Source of the DNA: DATLXH01 sp035576005
GTDB taxonomy: Bacteria; Acidobacteriota; Thermoanaerobaculia; Gp7-AA8
Assembly (NCBI GenBank): GCA_035576005.1
Contig: DATLXH010000026.1
Span: 9,972-73,971 of the forward strand
Length of the DNA: 64,000 nucleotides
Direction of reading: 5' to 3'
The notes under the pieces were generated by a model, which was not told the origin of the DNA, did no database searches, and saw nothing but the letters and a program-made list of their open reading frames with translations. The position numbers and the translations under genes are program-made. Shown in pieces: positions 55,370 through 64,000 of this stretch (position 1 is the first letter of the stretch; every line of letters begins with the position of its first letter).

Positions 55370-55399
55370 TTGACTGTGTCGCACAGGCACACATAAACT
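55370..55399 (+). promoter_or_regulatory. Candidate vapBC promoter, likely leaderless transcript
   Basis: TTGACT (55370-55375) and TAAACT (55394-55399) are 18 bases apart. The spacer contains TGTGT and ACACA arms 9 bases apart, a possible VapB operator. The vapB ATG lies 7 bases beyond the -10, where transcription would begin, and no ribosome site is present. Confidence 0.5.
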
Positions 55400-55405
55400 G
55401 TGTTC

Positions 55406-55636
55406 ATGAAGAATATCACCCTCAGTGTCGACGAGAAGGTCCTCTCCGCGGTGCGACAACATGCCGCCGCGCGCTCGACGTCAGTCAACCAGATCGTCCG
55501 CGACTATCTCGGCGAGATTGCGCAGCGCGACAATCGTGCGCGCGGGGCGCGCCGGCGTCTGCGCTCGCTCAGCAATCGTTCGGTCGCGAAGATCGGGCGT
55601 GCTTCGTGGACTCGCCAGGAGCTCCATGAGCGTTGA
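55406..55636 (+). CDS. vapB: VapB-type ribbon-helix-helix antitoxin
   Basis: A 76-residue DNA-binding antitoxin. KNITLSVDEKVLSAVRQHAA with ARSTSVNQIVRDYLGE is a ribbon-helix-helix fold. The C-terminal half is Arg-rich (RARGARRRLRSLSNRS) and should wrap the toxin. ATG 55406 is chosen; GTG at 55400 is in frame but lies over the putative -10. It overlaps the PIN-domain gene by 11 bp, the usual coupling in VapBC modules. Confidence 0.85.
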   Translation: MKNITLSVDEKVLSAVRQHAAARSTSVNQIVRDYLGEIAQRDNRARGARRRLRSLSNRSVAKIGRASWTRQELHER

Positions 55637-56039
55637 CTGTTTTCTCGATACGAACGTGATCGTCTACGCTGCGGCCGGGCGTGGCGGCGAGAGCGCAAAG
55701 CGCAAACGCGCTCTCGATCTTATCGAGACTCGCGAGTTCGGACTCTCAGCCCAGGTCCTCCAGGAGTTCTACGTCACGGTCGTTCACAAGATCGAGATCC
55801 CTCTCGCGCCAATCGAGGCACTCGAGTGGATCGAGCAACTCGAAGCGTTTCCGTGTCTCCCCGTCGATTCCGGACTCGTGAAGGTCGCCGCCGAGCTCAG
55901 CCTCCGGCACCGAATCTCGTATTGGGACGGAGCGATCCTCGCTGCGGCGGAGTCTCTGGGCGCAGCGGTCCTCTATAGCGAGGATCTCAGCCACGGTCAA
56001 CGTTACGGACTCGTTCAAGTCCTGAATCCTTTCATGTAG
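55626..56039 (+). CDS. vapC: VapC-type PIN-domain ribonuclease toxin
   Basis: A 137-residue Mg-dependent RNase of the PIN family. Acidic residues are in place: Asp8 (FLDTNVIVY), Glu47 (QVLQEFYV) and Asp101 (SYWDGAILAAA). Characterised relatives cut tRNA or rRNA to halt translation when the antitoxin is degraded. It lies inside the segment bounded by the tRNA-Gly repeats, suggesting a stabilising or defence role for that segment. Confidence 0.9.
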   Translation: MSVDCFLDTNVIVYAAAGRGGESAKRKRALDLIETREFGLSAQVLQEFYVTVVHKIEIPLAPIEALEWIEQLEAFPCLPVDSGLVKVAAELSLRHRISYWDGAILAAAESLGAAVLYSEDLSHGQRYGLVQVLNPFM

Positions 56040-56278
56040 GAGCTTCCCAACTCTTGTGATCATCCGACATCACCTTGGCCATCAATGTGGCCCCCTCGGA
56101 CCTGATTGGCATGCTTGCAGAGCCGCGTGGCCAACACGTCCGCCGCGGTGGCGAGCGGCGTGATGCGCAACGGCGGTGCGGGCTCAACCCGTGAATCACG
56201 GATCCATCTTGCTGACGAGCGCCATTGGGATCGCATCAAGGTTGACGCGACTCCATCGGCAAGGCCATAGTTCGCTCG

Positions 56279-58699
56279 ATGCGCTCACTCCTTCCTTTTC
56301 GTTCCCGTCGTCATGATTGTGAGTGGATCGGAGGTCGTTACACGCTTCCGAACAAGGTTCGCGTTGGCGACGTGGTGGTACAGCCCGAAGTGGTCCTGTG
56401 GCTCGAGTTGCCGCGCGGAGTCATTGTCGGCACGAAGATCACCGTCCCAGGCGAACCGGTTCCGTTCGCGGAGACTTTGAAGGACTCGATGAAGCACCCT
56501 GCCGAGGGATCACCCAGGCAGCCGTCACGCATTCGCGTGCCGGAGGCGCAACTTGCCGAGGCTCTGCGGGGGGCGATTGGCAGCGGGGTCCCTGTCATCA
56601 TCGCGCCTGTGCCCGAGTTGGACGCTGCCTTCGCGGATCTTACTCATGCGATCGCCGGAACCGAGCCTCGACCGGCGTATCAATCGTATCTGGGCGGCGG
56701 GGCGATCTCGCCGGCGGTGGTTGCCAGGCTCTTCTCCGCCGCGAGCATTCTGTTCCGGGCCGCCCCGTGGCGCCACGTTTCGGAAGAACAGATCCTGCGC
56801 GTCGATATCCCGCGTCTCGCGGTCGACGGAGGGTGTCTGTCCGTCATCGGTGGCGCGGGTGAGAGTTTCGGTTTGCTGCTTTTCCGCTCGATTGAAGCCT
56901 ACAAGGCGTTCGCGAGCGGGCCGCCCGCGCCGGCAAGCGAGGAAGAGTTGTTCGCTCCGCGCCCGGATCGCGAGGCTTCCCTTCTCTCCCTTTCGTTCGA
57001 CCGCAAGAAGGACCTCCCTTCTTCGATGCAACGCGAGATCGAGCACCATCGCTGGTCCGTTGCTGGAGCGAAGGCCTACCCGGCTTTGATCGCACTCGAT
57101 ACAGACGCGATTCCGCTACAGCCAACCGAGCGCGCTTTCCAGATCATGACTGTTTGCACATCCGCGTTCCTGGCATTCCTGGCGAGCCATCGGAATCTCT
57201 TCGATGCCGACGATCCGGAAACGATCTGCGAGTCATTCACCAGCGACGACGATGTGACGGTGACCCTTACCGCGCCGTACGGAACGAACGCACTCTTCGA
57301 TGTGGAGGATTTCTTCAGCCCCGAGGCGGACGCGTTTCTGGAGCGCACTCCGACGCGGCCCGCGGCCGGAAGGAACGACCCCTGCCCGTGTGGAAGCGGA
57401 AAGAAGTATAAGAAGTGTCACCTCGACGCCGACCGCTCTGGCAAAGAACTCACATCGGAAAGCGCCCCCGTTCATGAGATGGACTTTCGCCTCGTCAGTT
57501 CCATCGGGCGATTCGCCTCCAGCCGTTTTGGTGACTCATGGCTGGGCCGCCCGGCAGAAGACTTCAAAGACGACGAGGCGGCGCTCCAGCTCTTCCCCCC
57601 GTGGGTTGCATGGACGGCAGTCGTCGACGGGAAGAGGATTGCAGATGTCTTTTTCGAGGAGAAGGGCGCGCGCCTGTCTTCGGACGAGCGCGACTGGTTT
57701 GACGCCCAGCGGCGCGTATGGCTAAGCGTTTGGGAAGTCACCAGAGTCGTTCCCGGAACGATCGATGTGCGCGACCCGCTGACCGGTCAGAAGCGTTCCG
57801 TACGGGAGGGCCGCGGATCGCGCTTGGTCGTGGCGCGCGATGCCCTGCTCGCCCGAGTGGTCGATTTTCACGGCCTCTCGCTCTTCGACGGGATGTACGG
57901 GCGCGCGCTTCCGCCCGCGGATGCGCTCGAGGTGATTCGCAGCGTTCGTTCCAAGCTGCGTGTGAGCAAGGGAGATGTCGCTGTGGAACGCTTGCAGGAT
58001 CCGAAGATCGGCCGCTTCATGATCGACCGCTGGCGTGAGGCAGTTGACGATCTGGATCGCCGGGCATCCATTCCTCCGGTGCTGGAGAACACCGATGGCG
58101 ATCCACTGCTGTTCGTGACCGAGTCGTTTCAGTTCGAAAACAGTGCGCGCGCCGAGATCGAGGAGCGTCTGTTGAAAATGGATGGCCTCGACGACGTCCG
58201 AACCGCGAATGGAGAAAGCGAGCTTACCTTCGTCCGCCTGGGAAATCCACTTCACAAGAGCTGGGAGAATACAGTCATGGGCCGCGTGATCGTGGCCCGG
58301 GACACGGTTAGGATCGAGACGAATTCGGAACGCCGTGCCGACGCTCTCCGGCGTCGCGTTCGCGATGCATGTGGCAGGAACATTCGAGACGGCGTGCGTC
58401 AGGCGGAGTCCCCTTCATCGCTACCTCGCGCGTCAGAGCGCGGGACGCCCCCGCCCGGCATGTCTCCCACGGAGCAGGCCCTTCTCCGCGAACTGAAGGA
58501 GGCCCATTACCGTGAATGGATCGACACCGCCATTCCAGCTCTCGGCGGCAAAACCCCTCGAGAGGCAGCGCGTTCGACGAAGTCTCGGGAGAAGCTCGAT
58601 CTGCTGTTGCGGGAGATAGAGAACCGCGAGAACCGTCTCCCCGAGGCGGAACGATTCGCCATTGAACGGCTTCGCCGCGAGCTCCGACTCGATCCATGA
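56279..58699 (+). CDS. Large SEC-C motif protein of unknown function
   Basis: I do not recognise the function of this 806-residue protein. It starts with a short basic stretch then CEWIGGRYTLPNKVRVGD and a beta-rich region (PEVVLWLELPRGVIVGTKI). At about residues 365-385 there is a SEC-C zinc motif (RNDPCPCGSGKKYKKCH) nearly identical to the SecA tail, here internal. The C-terminal 60 residues contain PALGGKTPREAARSTKSREK and heptad-like Leu spacing, reminiscent of the toxin-binding domain of MbcA/ParS-type antitoxins. No membrane segments or signal peptide are seen, so it is cytosolic. It follows VapBC inside the tRNA-bounded segment. SEC-C proteins often accompany mobile or defence genes; that role is a guess. 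Confidence 0.75.
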   Translation: MRSLLPFRSRRHDCEWIGGRYTLPNKVRVGDVVVQPEVVLWLELPRGVIVGTKITVPGEPVPFAETLKDSMKHPAEGSPRQPSRIRVPEAQLAEALRGAIGSGVPVIIAPVPELDAAFADLTHAIAGTEPRPAYQSYLGGGAISPAVVARLFSAASILFRAAPWRHVSEEQILRVDIPRLAVDGGCLSVIGGAGESFGLLLFRSIEAYKAFASGPPAPASEEELFAPRPDREASLLSLSFDRKKDLPSSMQREIEHHRWSVAGAKAYPALIALDTDAIPLQPTERAFQIMTVCTSAFLAFLASHRNLFDADDPETICESFTSDDDVTVTLTAPYGTNALFDVEDFFSPEADAFLERTPTRPAAGRNDPCPCGSGKKYKKCHLDADRSGKELTSESAPVHEMDFRLVSSIGRFASSRFGDSWLGRPAEDFKDDEAALQLFPPWVAWTAVVDGKRIADVFFEEKGARLSSDERDWFDAQRRVWLSVWEVTRVVPGTIDVRDPLTGQKRSVREGRGSRLVVARDALLARVVDFHGLSLFDGMYGRALPPADALEVIRSVRSKLRVSKGDVAVERLQDPKIGRFMIDRWREAVDDLDRRASIPPVLENTDGDPLLFVTESFQFENSARAEIEERLLKMDGLDDVRTANGESELTFVRLGNPLHKSWENTVMGRVIVARDTVRIETNSERRADALRRRVRDACGRNIRDGVRQAESPSSLPRASERGTPPPGMSPTEQALLRELKEAHYREWIDTAIPALGGKTPREAARSTKSREKLDLLLREIENRENRLPEAERFAIERLRRELRLDP

Positions 58700-59122
58700 G
58701 CAGCGACGCTGTTCAGAATGCGGACCAGGTAGGGCGAAACTCGATCCGGAGCGCTGGGGCAAACAGACGCGTTTGCTCGTGCGCCGCGGCATTCTCCTGC
58801 CGGATGGTGCCAAAAAAGGCTTTTCAGCTCGTCTTCGGTATTCCACTCTTCTTCAAACGCTGGGCCCCCCTGTCTTCCTTCGCTTCCATCGATCAACGCT
58901 ACCGCAATCGAGGTCGACGCTCTGGTACCCGTGTCGCATCCTGGGCGCAGCCGCACGTTTCCGGCAGGCGAAAGCAAGGTCTCTACCGAGGCTCTACTTT
59001 GGTCTCTACGACGCACGTTGATACCCGTAGATGCGAGAGATCCGTGCTAGAATCACGCAGCACCGCTGGATCGGCGTTTCTACTGATATCTTATTGGAAA
59101 ACGCACGGGTTTGCGGCATCGG
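58700..59122. other. Intergenic region upstream of tRNA-Gly
   Basis: No gene is supported in these 423 bp. Frames at 58662-59021 and 58696-59271 are open but motif-free, and the latter runs through the tRNA. An extended -10-like TGCTAGAAT occurs at 59045-59053, about 70 bp before the tRNA, without a matching -35. Confidence 0.5.
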
Positions 59123-59198
59123 GCGGGCGTAGCTCAGTTGGTAGAGTACAAGCTTCCCAAGCTTGGTGTCGAGGGTTCGAGTCCCTTCGCCCGCTCCA
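59123..59198 (+). tRNA. tRNA-Gly (anticodon CCC)
   Basis: A 76-nt cloverleaf. The acceptor GCGGGCG pairs perfectly with CGCCCGC, the anticodon stem CAAGC/GCTTG encloses TTCCCAA with anticodon CCC, the T arm is GGGTTCGAGTCCC, and CCA is encoded. Bases 59131-59171 are repeated exactly at 55311-55351. Reads GGG codons. Confidence 0.96.
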
Positions 59199-59314
59199 CT
59201 TTAAACCTCTTCAGGCGTGTGACGTAGCGCCCTATCCCGGATTTCTCGGAGCTTGCGCCGTTGCCTGTTGAATGATTGCAGTGATTGTTGGATTCGCGTG
59301 ATATAGGACCGTCA

Positions 59315-61939
59315 ATGGAGTTTTTACCCGGTTCGCAACTCGGTCCCTACCAGATCATCGGACGGCTCGGTGCGGGAGGCATGGGCGAGGTATTTCGAGC
59401 CCGTGACCCCCGTCTGGAGCGAAGTGTCGCCATCAAGGTTCTCGCTCCGCAGTTGGCCTCGGACCCGAGCTTTCGCAGCCGCCTGGAGCGGGAAGCCAAG
59501 ACCATCTCGCAGCTGAACCACCCGAACATCTGCACGCTCTACGACATCGGCGTCGACGATGGACGGGCTTTCCTGGTCATGGAGTTGATCGAAGGGGAGA
59601 CGCTAGCCGACAGGCTGGCGCGCGGAGCGCTTCCCCTGGCCGATGTGCTCCGCTACGGTGCGCAGATCGCTGATGCGCTGGAGCGCGCCCACCGTGCAGG
59701 CATCGTTCATCGCGACCTGAAACCCGGGAATGTAATGATCACCAAGAGCGGAGTGAAGCTGCTCGATTTCGGTTTGGCTCGCAACACCGTTTCTGAAATC
59801 TCAAAACCGGACGCTCCAACAGAACAGCAACCCTTGAGCGACGCCGGAATGATCGTAGGCACGCTGCCGTACATGTCGCCCGAGCAACTGCAGGGAGGCG
59901 TACTCGACCACCGGGTCGATCTGTTCGCTCTGGGTGCCGTCTTGTACGAGATGACGGCAGGCGTCCGGGCGTTTGCAGCTGAGAACGCGGCCAGTCTCAT
60001 CGCGAAGATTCTCGAGCACGACACGCCAACACTGGAATCGCGCGGAACGCTCACTCCGCCACTGCTCGAGCACGTGATCTCGACGTGTCTGCAGAAGGAT
60101 CGCGACCTGCGCTTTCAGTCTGCCGCCGATGTCGCGCACGAGCTGCGATGGCTCGAGCGAAACCGAACGGCGGTGACCACGCAGCCGGAATCGGGATCGA
60201 CTCGTTCAGTCTGGCTCTGGCCGTCCATAGCAGCGCTCGCGGTGACCGCGGCAGGCGTAGCAGGATATTTCGCCTGGCGGCATGCCGATCGCCCGTCGCC
60301 GTTTGCCGCCGCTACGTTTCGGCAGATGACCTTCGACAGCGGCGACGAGCGCGAACCGGTGATTTCGCCCGACGGAAAGCTATTCGCCTTCGTGAAACTC
60401 GTCGACGGGCAACGCGACATTTTTCTTCAGCGGATCGACGGCCGCAGTGCCATCAATCTCACCAACGAGAAGCAGTTCGACGACAGCGAGCCGTCCTTCT
60501 CCCCTGATGGCAGCCAGATCGCCTTCCGCTCAGAGCGTGACGGCGGCGGGATCTTCCTCATGGGTGCGACCGGGGAATCGGTTCGGCGACTCACCGACAA
60601 GGGCTACAACCCGTCGTGGTCGCCGGAGGGGCAGCAGATCATTTTTGCGGAGCAGCGACTCTCCAGTCCTAACTACGTCTTCGGGATTCGTAACTTTCAC
60701 GTGGTGGACATCGCCAGCGGGTCGGTCCGACGCTTCTACGACGGCCTCGACATCCTCCAGCCGCGATGGTCACCCCATGGGCGGCGTGTTGCGTTCTGGA
60801 GTCCGACACAGGGAACGCGTGACCTGTTGACCATCGACCGGAAGGGCACGGCAGCAAGCGTCGTGAACGTCACGAACGATCGTGCCACGGATTGGAGTCC
60901 CTTCTGGTCTGCCGATGGACGACACCTCTACTTTTCGAGCGACCGGTCCGGCACGATGAACCTGTGGCGAATCGCCATCGACGAAGAGACCGGAAGGGCG
61001 GGCGAGCTCGAAGCCCTCCAGGTGCCATCTCGTTATGCCGGTTATCCGACGATCTCGAGTGACGGTACGAGAGTTCTCCATCAGTCTGATTCGGTCCGTC
61101 ATGACGTCTACCGCATCAATGTCGATGCAGACTCAGGCACGGTCACTCCGTCTGAAGACCCGGTGCTCAGCGGCTCGATGTTCGTTAGCTATGCCACAGC
61201 TTCGCCGGACCGGAAGCTGATTGCGTTCATGGGTGCGGCGCCGGAAGAAGACGTGTACGTAGTGTCAGCCGACGGCACGGGCTTGCGGCAGTTGACGTCT
61301 GATAAGGCACGTGACCGCGGCATGGTCTGGACTCCCGACGGTTCGCGGATCCTTTTCTATTCGAACCGGACCGGCAAGTACCAGGCGCACTCGATCAGGC
61401 CCGACGGAAGTGGTCTTCAAAAGTTGACCGATCATCAGGAGGGCGTGAATTTCCCCCGGATCTCGCCGGATGGACGAAGGATTTCGTACGTACCTGGCAA
61501 GGGCTCCGCCGAGGTCGCGATGCTGCGACCCGATGGGACAGCCGCCAGGGGCGAGCTGCTTCCGGATACTCCGCGCGGGCGCCTGGTTCCGCGCACGTGG
61601 TCGGCAAGCGGAAGACTGCTCGCTGGAGCGCCGTATGGCGGGAGAGGACTGTTCGTCTACGACTTCGCCACACGCCGGTTGACCGACCTCGGAATTGAGT
61701 CGCTAGCGAGCGCATTCATTGACGACGGGCGCATCTTCTTCTTCGACAGCAGCCACCGCTTCGGAGTCATCGACGTCACCACTAGAGCGACCCGTTACAT
61801 CGGGTCACTGCCCGTTTCCCCTCGCCTCAATGGAGAGTGGTCCGACGTCTATACCGACGGCCGCACGGTTCTGGCGGTTCGGACTCAACGCGAAAGTGAC
61901 GTGTGGCTGATGGAGATGCCGAGGGCCTCCCAACAATGA
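59315..61939 (+). CDS. Membrane-anchored Ser/Thr kinase with C-terminal PD40 (TolB-like) propeller
   Basis: An 874-residue Hanks-type kinase. The cytoplasmic N-terminal kinase domain has the Gly loop GRLGAGGMGEVFRA, Lys41 (VAIKVL), Asp134 in HRDLKPGN, DFG Asp151, and MSPEQ of the activation segment end. One transmembrane helix lies at about 298-320 (PSIAALAVTAAGVAGYF). The extracytoplasmic part carries six or more PD40/WD40-like blades (DSEPSFSPDGSQIAF, GYNPSWSPEGQQIIF, GMVWTPDGSRILFYS), expected to bind an envelope ligand. ATG 59315 is taken. This architecture is abundant in Acidobacteriota. Target and signal are unknown. Confidence 0.93.
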   Translation: MEFLPGSQLGPYQIIGRLGAGGMGEVFRARDPRLERSVAIKVLAPQLASDPSFRSRLEREAKTISQLNHPNICTLYDIGVDDGRAFLVMELIEGETLADRLARGALPLADVLRYGAQIADALERAHRAGIVHRDLKPGNVMITKSGVKLLDFGLARNTVSEISKPDAPTEQQPLSDAGMIVGTLPYMSPEQLQGGVLDHRVDLFALGAVLYEMTAGVRAFAAENAASLIAKILEHDTPTLESRGTLTPPLLEHVISTCLQKDRDLRFQSAADVAHELRWLERNRTAVTTQPESGSTRSVWLWPSIAALAVTAAGVAGYFAWRHADRPSPFAAATFRQMTFDSGDEREPVISPDGKLFAFVKLVDGQRDIFLQRIDGRSAINLTNEKQFDDSEPSFSPDGSQIAFRSERDGGGIFLMGATGESVRRLTDKGYNPSWSPEGQQIIFAEQRLSSPNYVFGIRNFHVVDIASGSVRRFYDGLDILQPRWSPHGRRVAFWSPTQGTRDLLTIDRKGTAASVVNVTNDRATDWSPFWSADGRHLYFSSDRSGTMNLWRIAIDEETGRAGELEALQVPSRYAGYPTISSDGTRVLHQSDSVRHDVYRINVDADSGTVTPSEDPVLSGSMFVSYATASPDRKLIAFMGAAPEEDVYVVSADGTGLRQLTSDKARDRGMVWTPDGSRILFYSNRTGKYQAHSIRPDGSGLQKLTDHQEGVNFPRISPDGRRISYVPGKGSAEVAMLRPDGTAARGELLPDTPRGRLVPRTWSASGRLLAGAPYGGRGLFVYDFATRRLTDLGIESLASAFIDDGRIFFFDSSHRFGVIDVTTRATRYIGSLPVSPRLNGEWSDVYTDGRTVLAVRTQRESDVWLMEMPRASQQ

Positions 61940-62114
61940 GGTGAAACGAAACGCTGACTTAACTCGGTTCACGTCAGAAAAACGGCGAATTGGGGTCGGA
62001 ACCCCAGAATGAAATATTGGTGTGCGTTTAGACCGTCTCCCCATGCTAAGTGGTGATGCTCGGGACGGGCGGTACACTTGCTGAGTGTCGTTATTGTCCG
62101 TCGCACCTCCGTAG

Positions 62115-62140
62115 CTGGCGCTCCGCCTTCAGAGCGCCAG
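62115..62140. terminator. Bidirectional hairpin between convergent genes
   Basis: CTGGCGCTC (62115-62123) and GAGCGCCAG (62132-62140) form a perfect 9-bp stem with an 8-base loop, between the ends of the convergent kinase and DUF2911 genes. A smaller stem TGGGGT / ACCCCA lies at 61991-62006. Neither has a long T tract. Confidence 0.55.
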
Positions 62141-62147
62141 TAGTCCC

Positions 62148-63191
62148 TTACTGTTTTTTCAGCTGCTCGATCGTCGCAGCAATCCTCGTTTTCTGGAGAT
62201 CGACCGTCGTCATATTCAGCGCCTTCGTGTAGTGCTCAATCGCCCTTTTCCTGTCGCCCCTGGAGGCGTAGGCCTCCGCGAGACTGTCATGTGCGTTCCA
62301 GGAGGTCGGATGGTCTTTCACGTTCTTCTCGAACATGGCGACGGCTTCATCGATCTTCTGCTGGCTGACCAGCTGGTATCCATAGGTGTTGATCTCGGCC
62401 TCCGTAGCGATGGCGAGTGCATCTCTTGTTAGCTGGCTGGCGCCGGCGGCATCGCCTCTCTTCGTTAACACGAGCGCCTTTGTGCGGAGGTTCGTGAAGT
62501 TTCGGCTCATCCCGATCGAGCGGTCGGCCCAGACCAGAGCGTCATCGAGATCGATGTTCCTCTGCGCTGCCCAGTTCGCCGCCTGGTTCCATCCCTGCCA
62601 GCCGAAACGGGGAACCCCGCGCAGTTGCGCCTTGTAGTTCTCGAGCACGGTGCGTCCGAGGTCGATGCTGACTGTGAGTGGCACACGCAGCTTCTCCCAG
62701 CGGAGCGCGAGCACGACTGAATCAGCCGTTGGCTCGTCGAAAGAAAAACTGAGCCGCTCCTGGAGCAGCGCTGGTTCGGGAGTAACGGTTACTCGCGCGG
62801 CGTCCTCTTTCGCGTCGTAGCTGAAGCTTCCCCACGCTCCAGTTTCAGTACTGAAGATCGCGGTCCAGTCAGCGGCCGTTGGAATCATGTGCAGACCATA
62901 CTTGCCCGCCTTCAAATTCTTACCGTTGACGGTGACGTCGGTCGAGAACGACACCGTTGTGTTCTCGTCAGCTCCAGCGCGCCAGACCTGATCGTAGGGA
63001 ACGAGACCGCCCCACACCTTCCGGCCTCTGATCGCAGGACGGTGATACGACACGCGCATCTCAGTCATGCCGAGCACCTGCGACACCGAGGCCTCCGGAC
63101 TGACGTCGGGAACGTTCAGCCCCGGTACCTGCGCCACTGCGGCCAGCGGTAGCAGGTACACCACAAAAGCAATCCACGATGCACGTTTCAT
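62148..63191 (-). CDS. Exported DUF2911-TPR protein
   Basis: A 347-residue protein with signal peptide (SWIAFVVYLLPLAAVAQ). Residues about 30-180 match DUF2911 (VSYHRPAIRGRKVWGGLVPYDQVWRAGADENT, KAGKYGLHMIP, a beta-sandwich of unknown function). The C-terminal half has TPR-like helices (NAHDSLAEAYASRGDRKRAIEHYTKAL). DUF2911 proteins are common in Bacteroidota and Acidobacteriota; no biochemical role is established. It ends 8 bp from a hairpin shared with the convergent kinase gene. Confidence 0.88.
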   Translation of the reverse strand: MKRASWIAFVVYLLPLAAVAQVPGLNVPDVSPEASVSQVLGMTEMRVSYHRPAIRGRKVWGGLVPYDQVWRAGADENTTVSFSTDVTVNGKNLKAGKYGLHMIPTAADWTAIFSTETGAWGSFSYDAKEDAARVTVTPEPALLQERLSFSFDEPTADSVVLALRWEKLRVPLTVSIDLGRTVLENYKAQLRGVPRFGWQGWNQAANWAAQRNIDLDDALVWADRSIGMSRNFTNLRTKALVLTKRGDAAGASQLTRDALAIATEAEINTYGYQLVSQQKIDEAVAMFEKNVKDHPTSWNAHDSLAEAYASRGDRKRAIEHYTKALNMTTVDLQKTRIAATIEQLKKQ

Positions 63192-63322
63192 CGCTCACCT
63201 CGTATTCTTGCGATCGGATTTCCAGGATCCTGCATCAGGATACAGATCACAATGCCTGAACTTTGAGCGCTTCGGTTACGAAAAGCAAAAGTCTCAACAT
63301 GGGCGGTACGAGGAGAGAGAGA

Positions 63323-63835
63323 ATGAATCAAAGGCCAGACGCTTCCGAGTACGCACCCGCTTTCGAGGGATACGTGTCACTCGTGCAGGAACACGACATT
63401 CTGGCGGCTCTCAAGGCGCAGCGGGAGGAGCTGAAGGCTCTTATCGCCTCCGTCCCGTCGGAGAGAGAGACCTTCCGTTACGAACCGTCGAAATGGAGTC
63501 TGAGGCAGGTCGCCGGTCATGTCGCCGATGCCGAGCGCGTCTTCGGCTACCGCGCATTGGCCATAGCTCGTGGCGACACGGCGCGTCTGCCTGGTTTCGA
63601 CGAACAGCTCTACGTGGAGAACGCCAACTTCAACGTTGTTCCGTTGTCTGAGCTCTGGCAGGAGCTCGATGCCCTGAGAGTCGCGAACATCCTGATGTTT
63701 CATAGTCTGCGACCCGACGATTGGGCGAGGAGCGGAGTAGCGAATGAGAATAGCGTGACCGTTCGCGCCATCGCCTACGTTCTGGCGGGTCACGCACGAC
63801 ACCACATGAAGGTGTTGAGGGAACGGTACCTCTAA
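63323..63835 (+). CDS. DinB-family four-helix protein
   Basis: A 170-residue DinB/YfiT-like fold protein, a family of metal-binding enzymes that includes thiol transferases. SLRQVAGHVADAERVFGYRA carries the first His ligand and GHARHHMKVLRERYL the C-terminal His pair. ATG 63323 follows AGGAGAGAGAGA. The TAA stop coincides with the first bases of a family C element. It is divergent from the DUF2911 gene. Substrate unknown. Confidence 0.85.
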   Translation: MNQRPDASEYAPAFEGYVSLVQEHDILAALKAQREELKALIASVPSERETFRYEPSKWSLRQVAGHVADAERVFGYRALAIARGDTARLPGFDEQLYVENANFNVVPLSELWQELDALRVANILMFHSLRPDDWARSGVANENSVTVRAIAYVLAGHARHHMKVLRERYL

Positions 63836-64000
63836 CCCGCATTTCTCATAGACCTTTGTCGTGAGACGACGGATAGCGGCCTGTCTGCTTCGTTGCACGG
63901 CAATTTCGCTCCTTGACATAGTGTCGACTATGCCTTCGTCGCAAAATCGCCGTGCGCCTCGCATCCAAGCCACTCTCCGCCGTCTCACGACAAAGGTCTG
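63833..64000. repeat. Family C palindromic element (copy 3), cut by window end
   Basis: It starts TAACCCGCATTTCTCATAG and follows copy 1 closely through the inner stem, central hairpin and most of the right arm; the last roughly 16 bp are outside the window. The first three bases are the DinB gene stop codon. Confidence 0.9.

Noticed and set aside
58696..59271. 191-residue frame after the SEC-C gene
   Set aside because: It runs through the functional tRNA-Gly and has no motif or ribosome site.

Overview
This window looks like chromosomal DNA from a GC-rich, Gram-negative, non-model bacterium (roughly 60 % G+C by eye). The best guess is Acidobacteriota or a neighbouring phylum. This inference rests on a Ser/Thr kinase fused to a C-terminal PD40 (TolB-like) propeller, a DUF2911 protein, an M13 peptidase, an MCE/Mla lipid transporter, which implies an outer membrane, and intergenic DNA filled with short palindromic elements. 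No 16S rRNA or other decisive marker is present.

Layout. Positions 1-4.8 kb hold a truncated FabG-like reductase, a Tat-exported glycosylasparaginase-like Ntn hydrolase, a membrane protein with a decayed alkaline-phosphatase fold, and an M50 protease. secA (5.1-7.8 kb) and a tandem-repeat block precede dedA. At 9.6-16.8 kb lies a compact type II polyketide / aryl-polyene-like locus: flavin-dependent halogenase-like enzyme, AMP ligase, ACP, dehydratase-like protein, an active ketosynthase, a second ketosynthase lacking all three catalytic residues (chain-length-factor type), and a GT2 glycosyltransferase. A Crp/Fnr regulator, pgsA and two tRNAs lead into a protein-quality-control run, tig-clpP-clpX-lon-ysxC-rho. 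Next come a bifunctional class A PBP, mlaE-mlaF-mlaD, and ugd plus UDP-xylose synthase. The 35-44 kb stretch is mixed: PIG-L deacetylase, M13 peptidase, orphan nucleotidyltransferase, purA, hutH, cysteine-dioxygenase-like cupin, radC and a sirtuin. Two SurA-like chaperones, mfd, a soluble lytic transglycosylase and a GNAT protein follow.

The segment 54.2-59.2 kb looks mobile. It has a Xer-like recombinase with a strong promoter, a 41-bp copy of part of tRNA-Gly, a VapBC module, a large SEC-C protein of unknown function, and then the intact tRNA-Gly(CCC) carrying the same 41 bp. The window ends with the kinase-propeller protein, DUF2911-TPR, and a DinB-fold protein.

The most unusual signal is intergenic. 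Several palindromic element families recur. Two of them, with completely different termini, share one internal core. Copies of one family show paired changes in their two arms, and element ends repeatedly supply the stop codon of the adjacent gene. All functional calls are from motif reading alone; no database search was possible.
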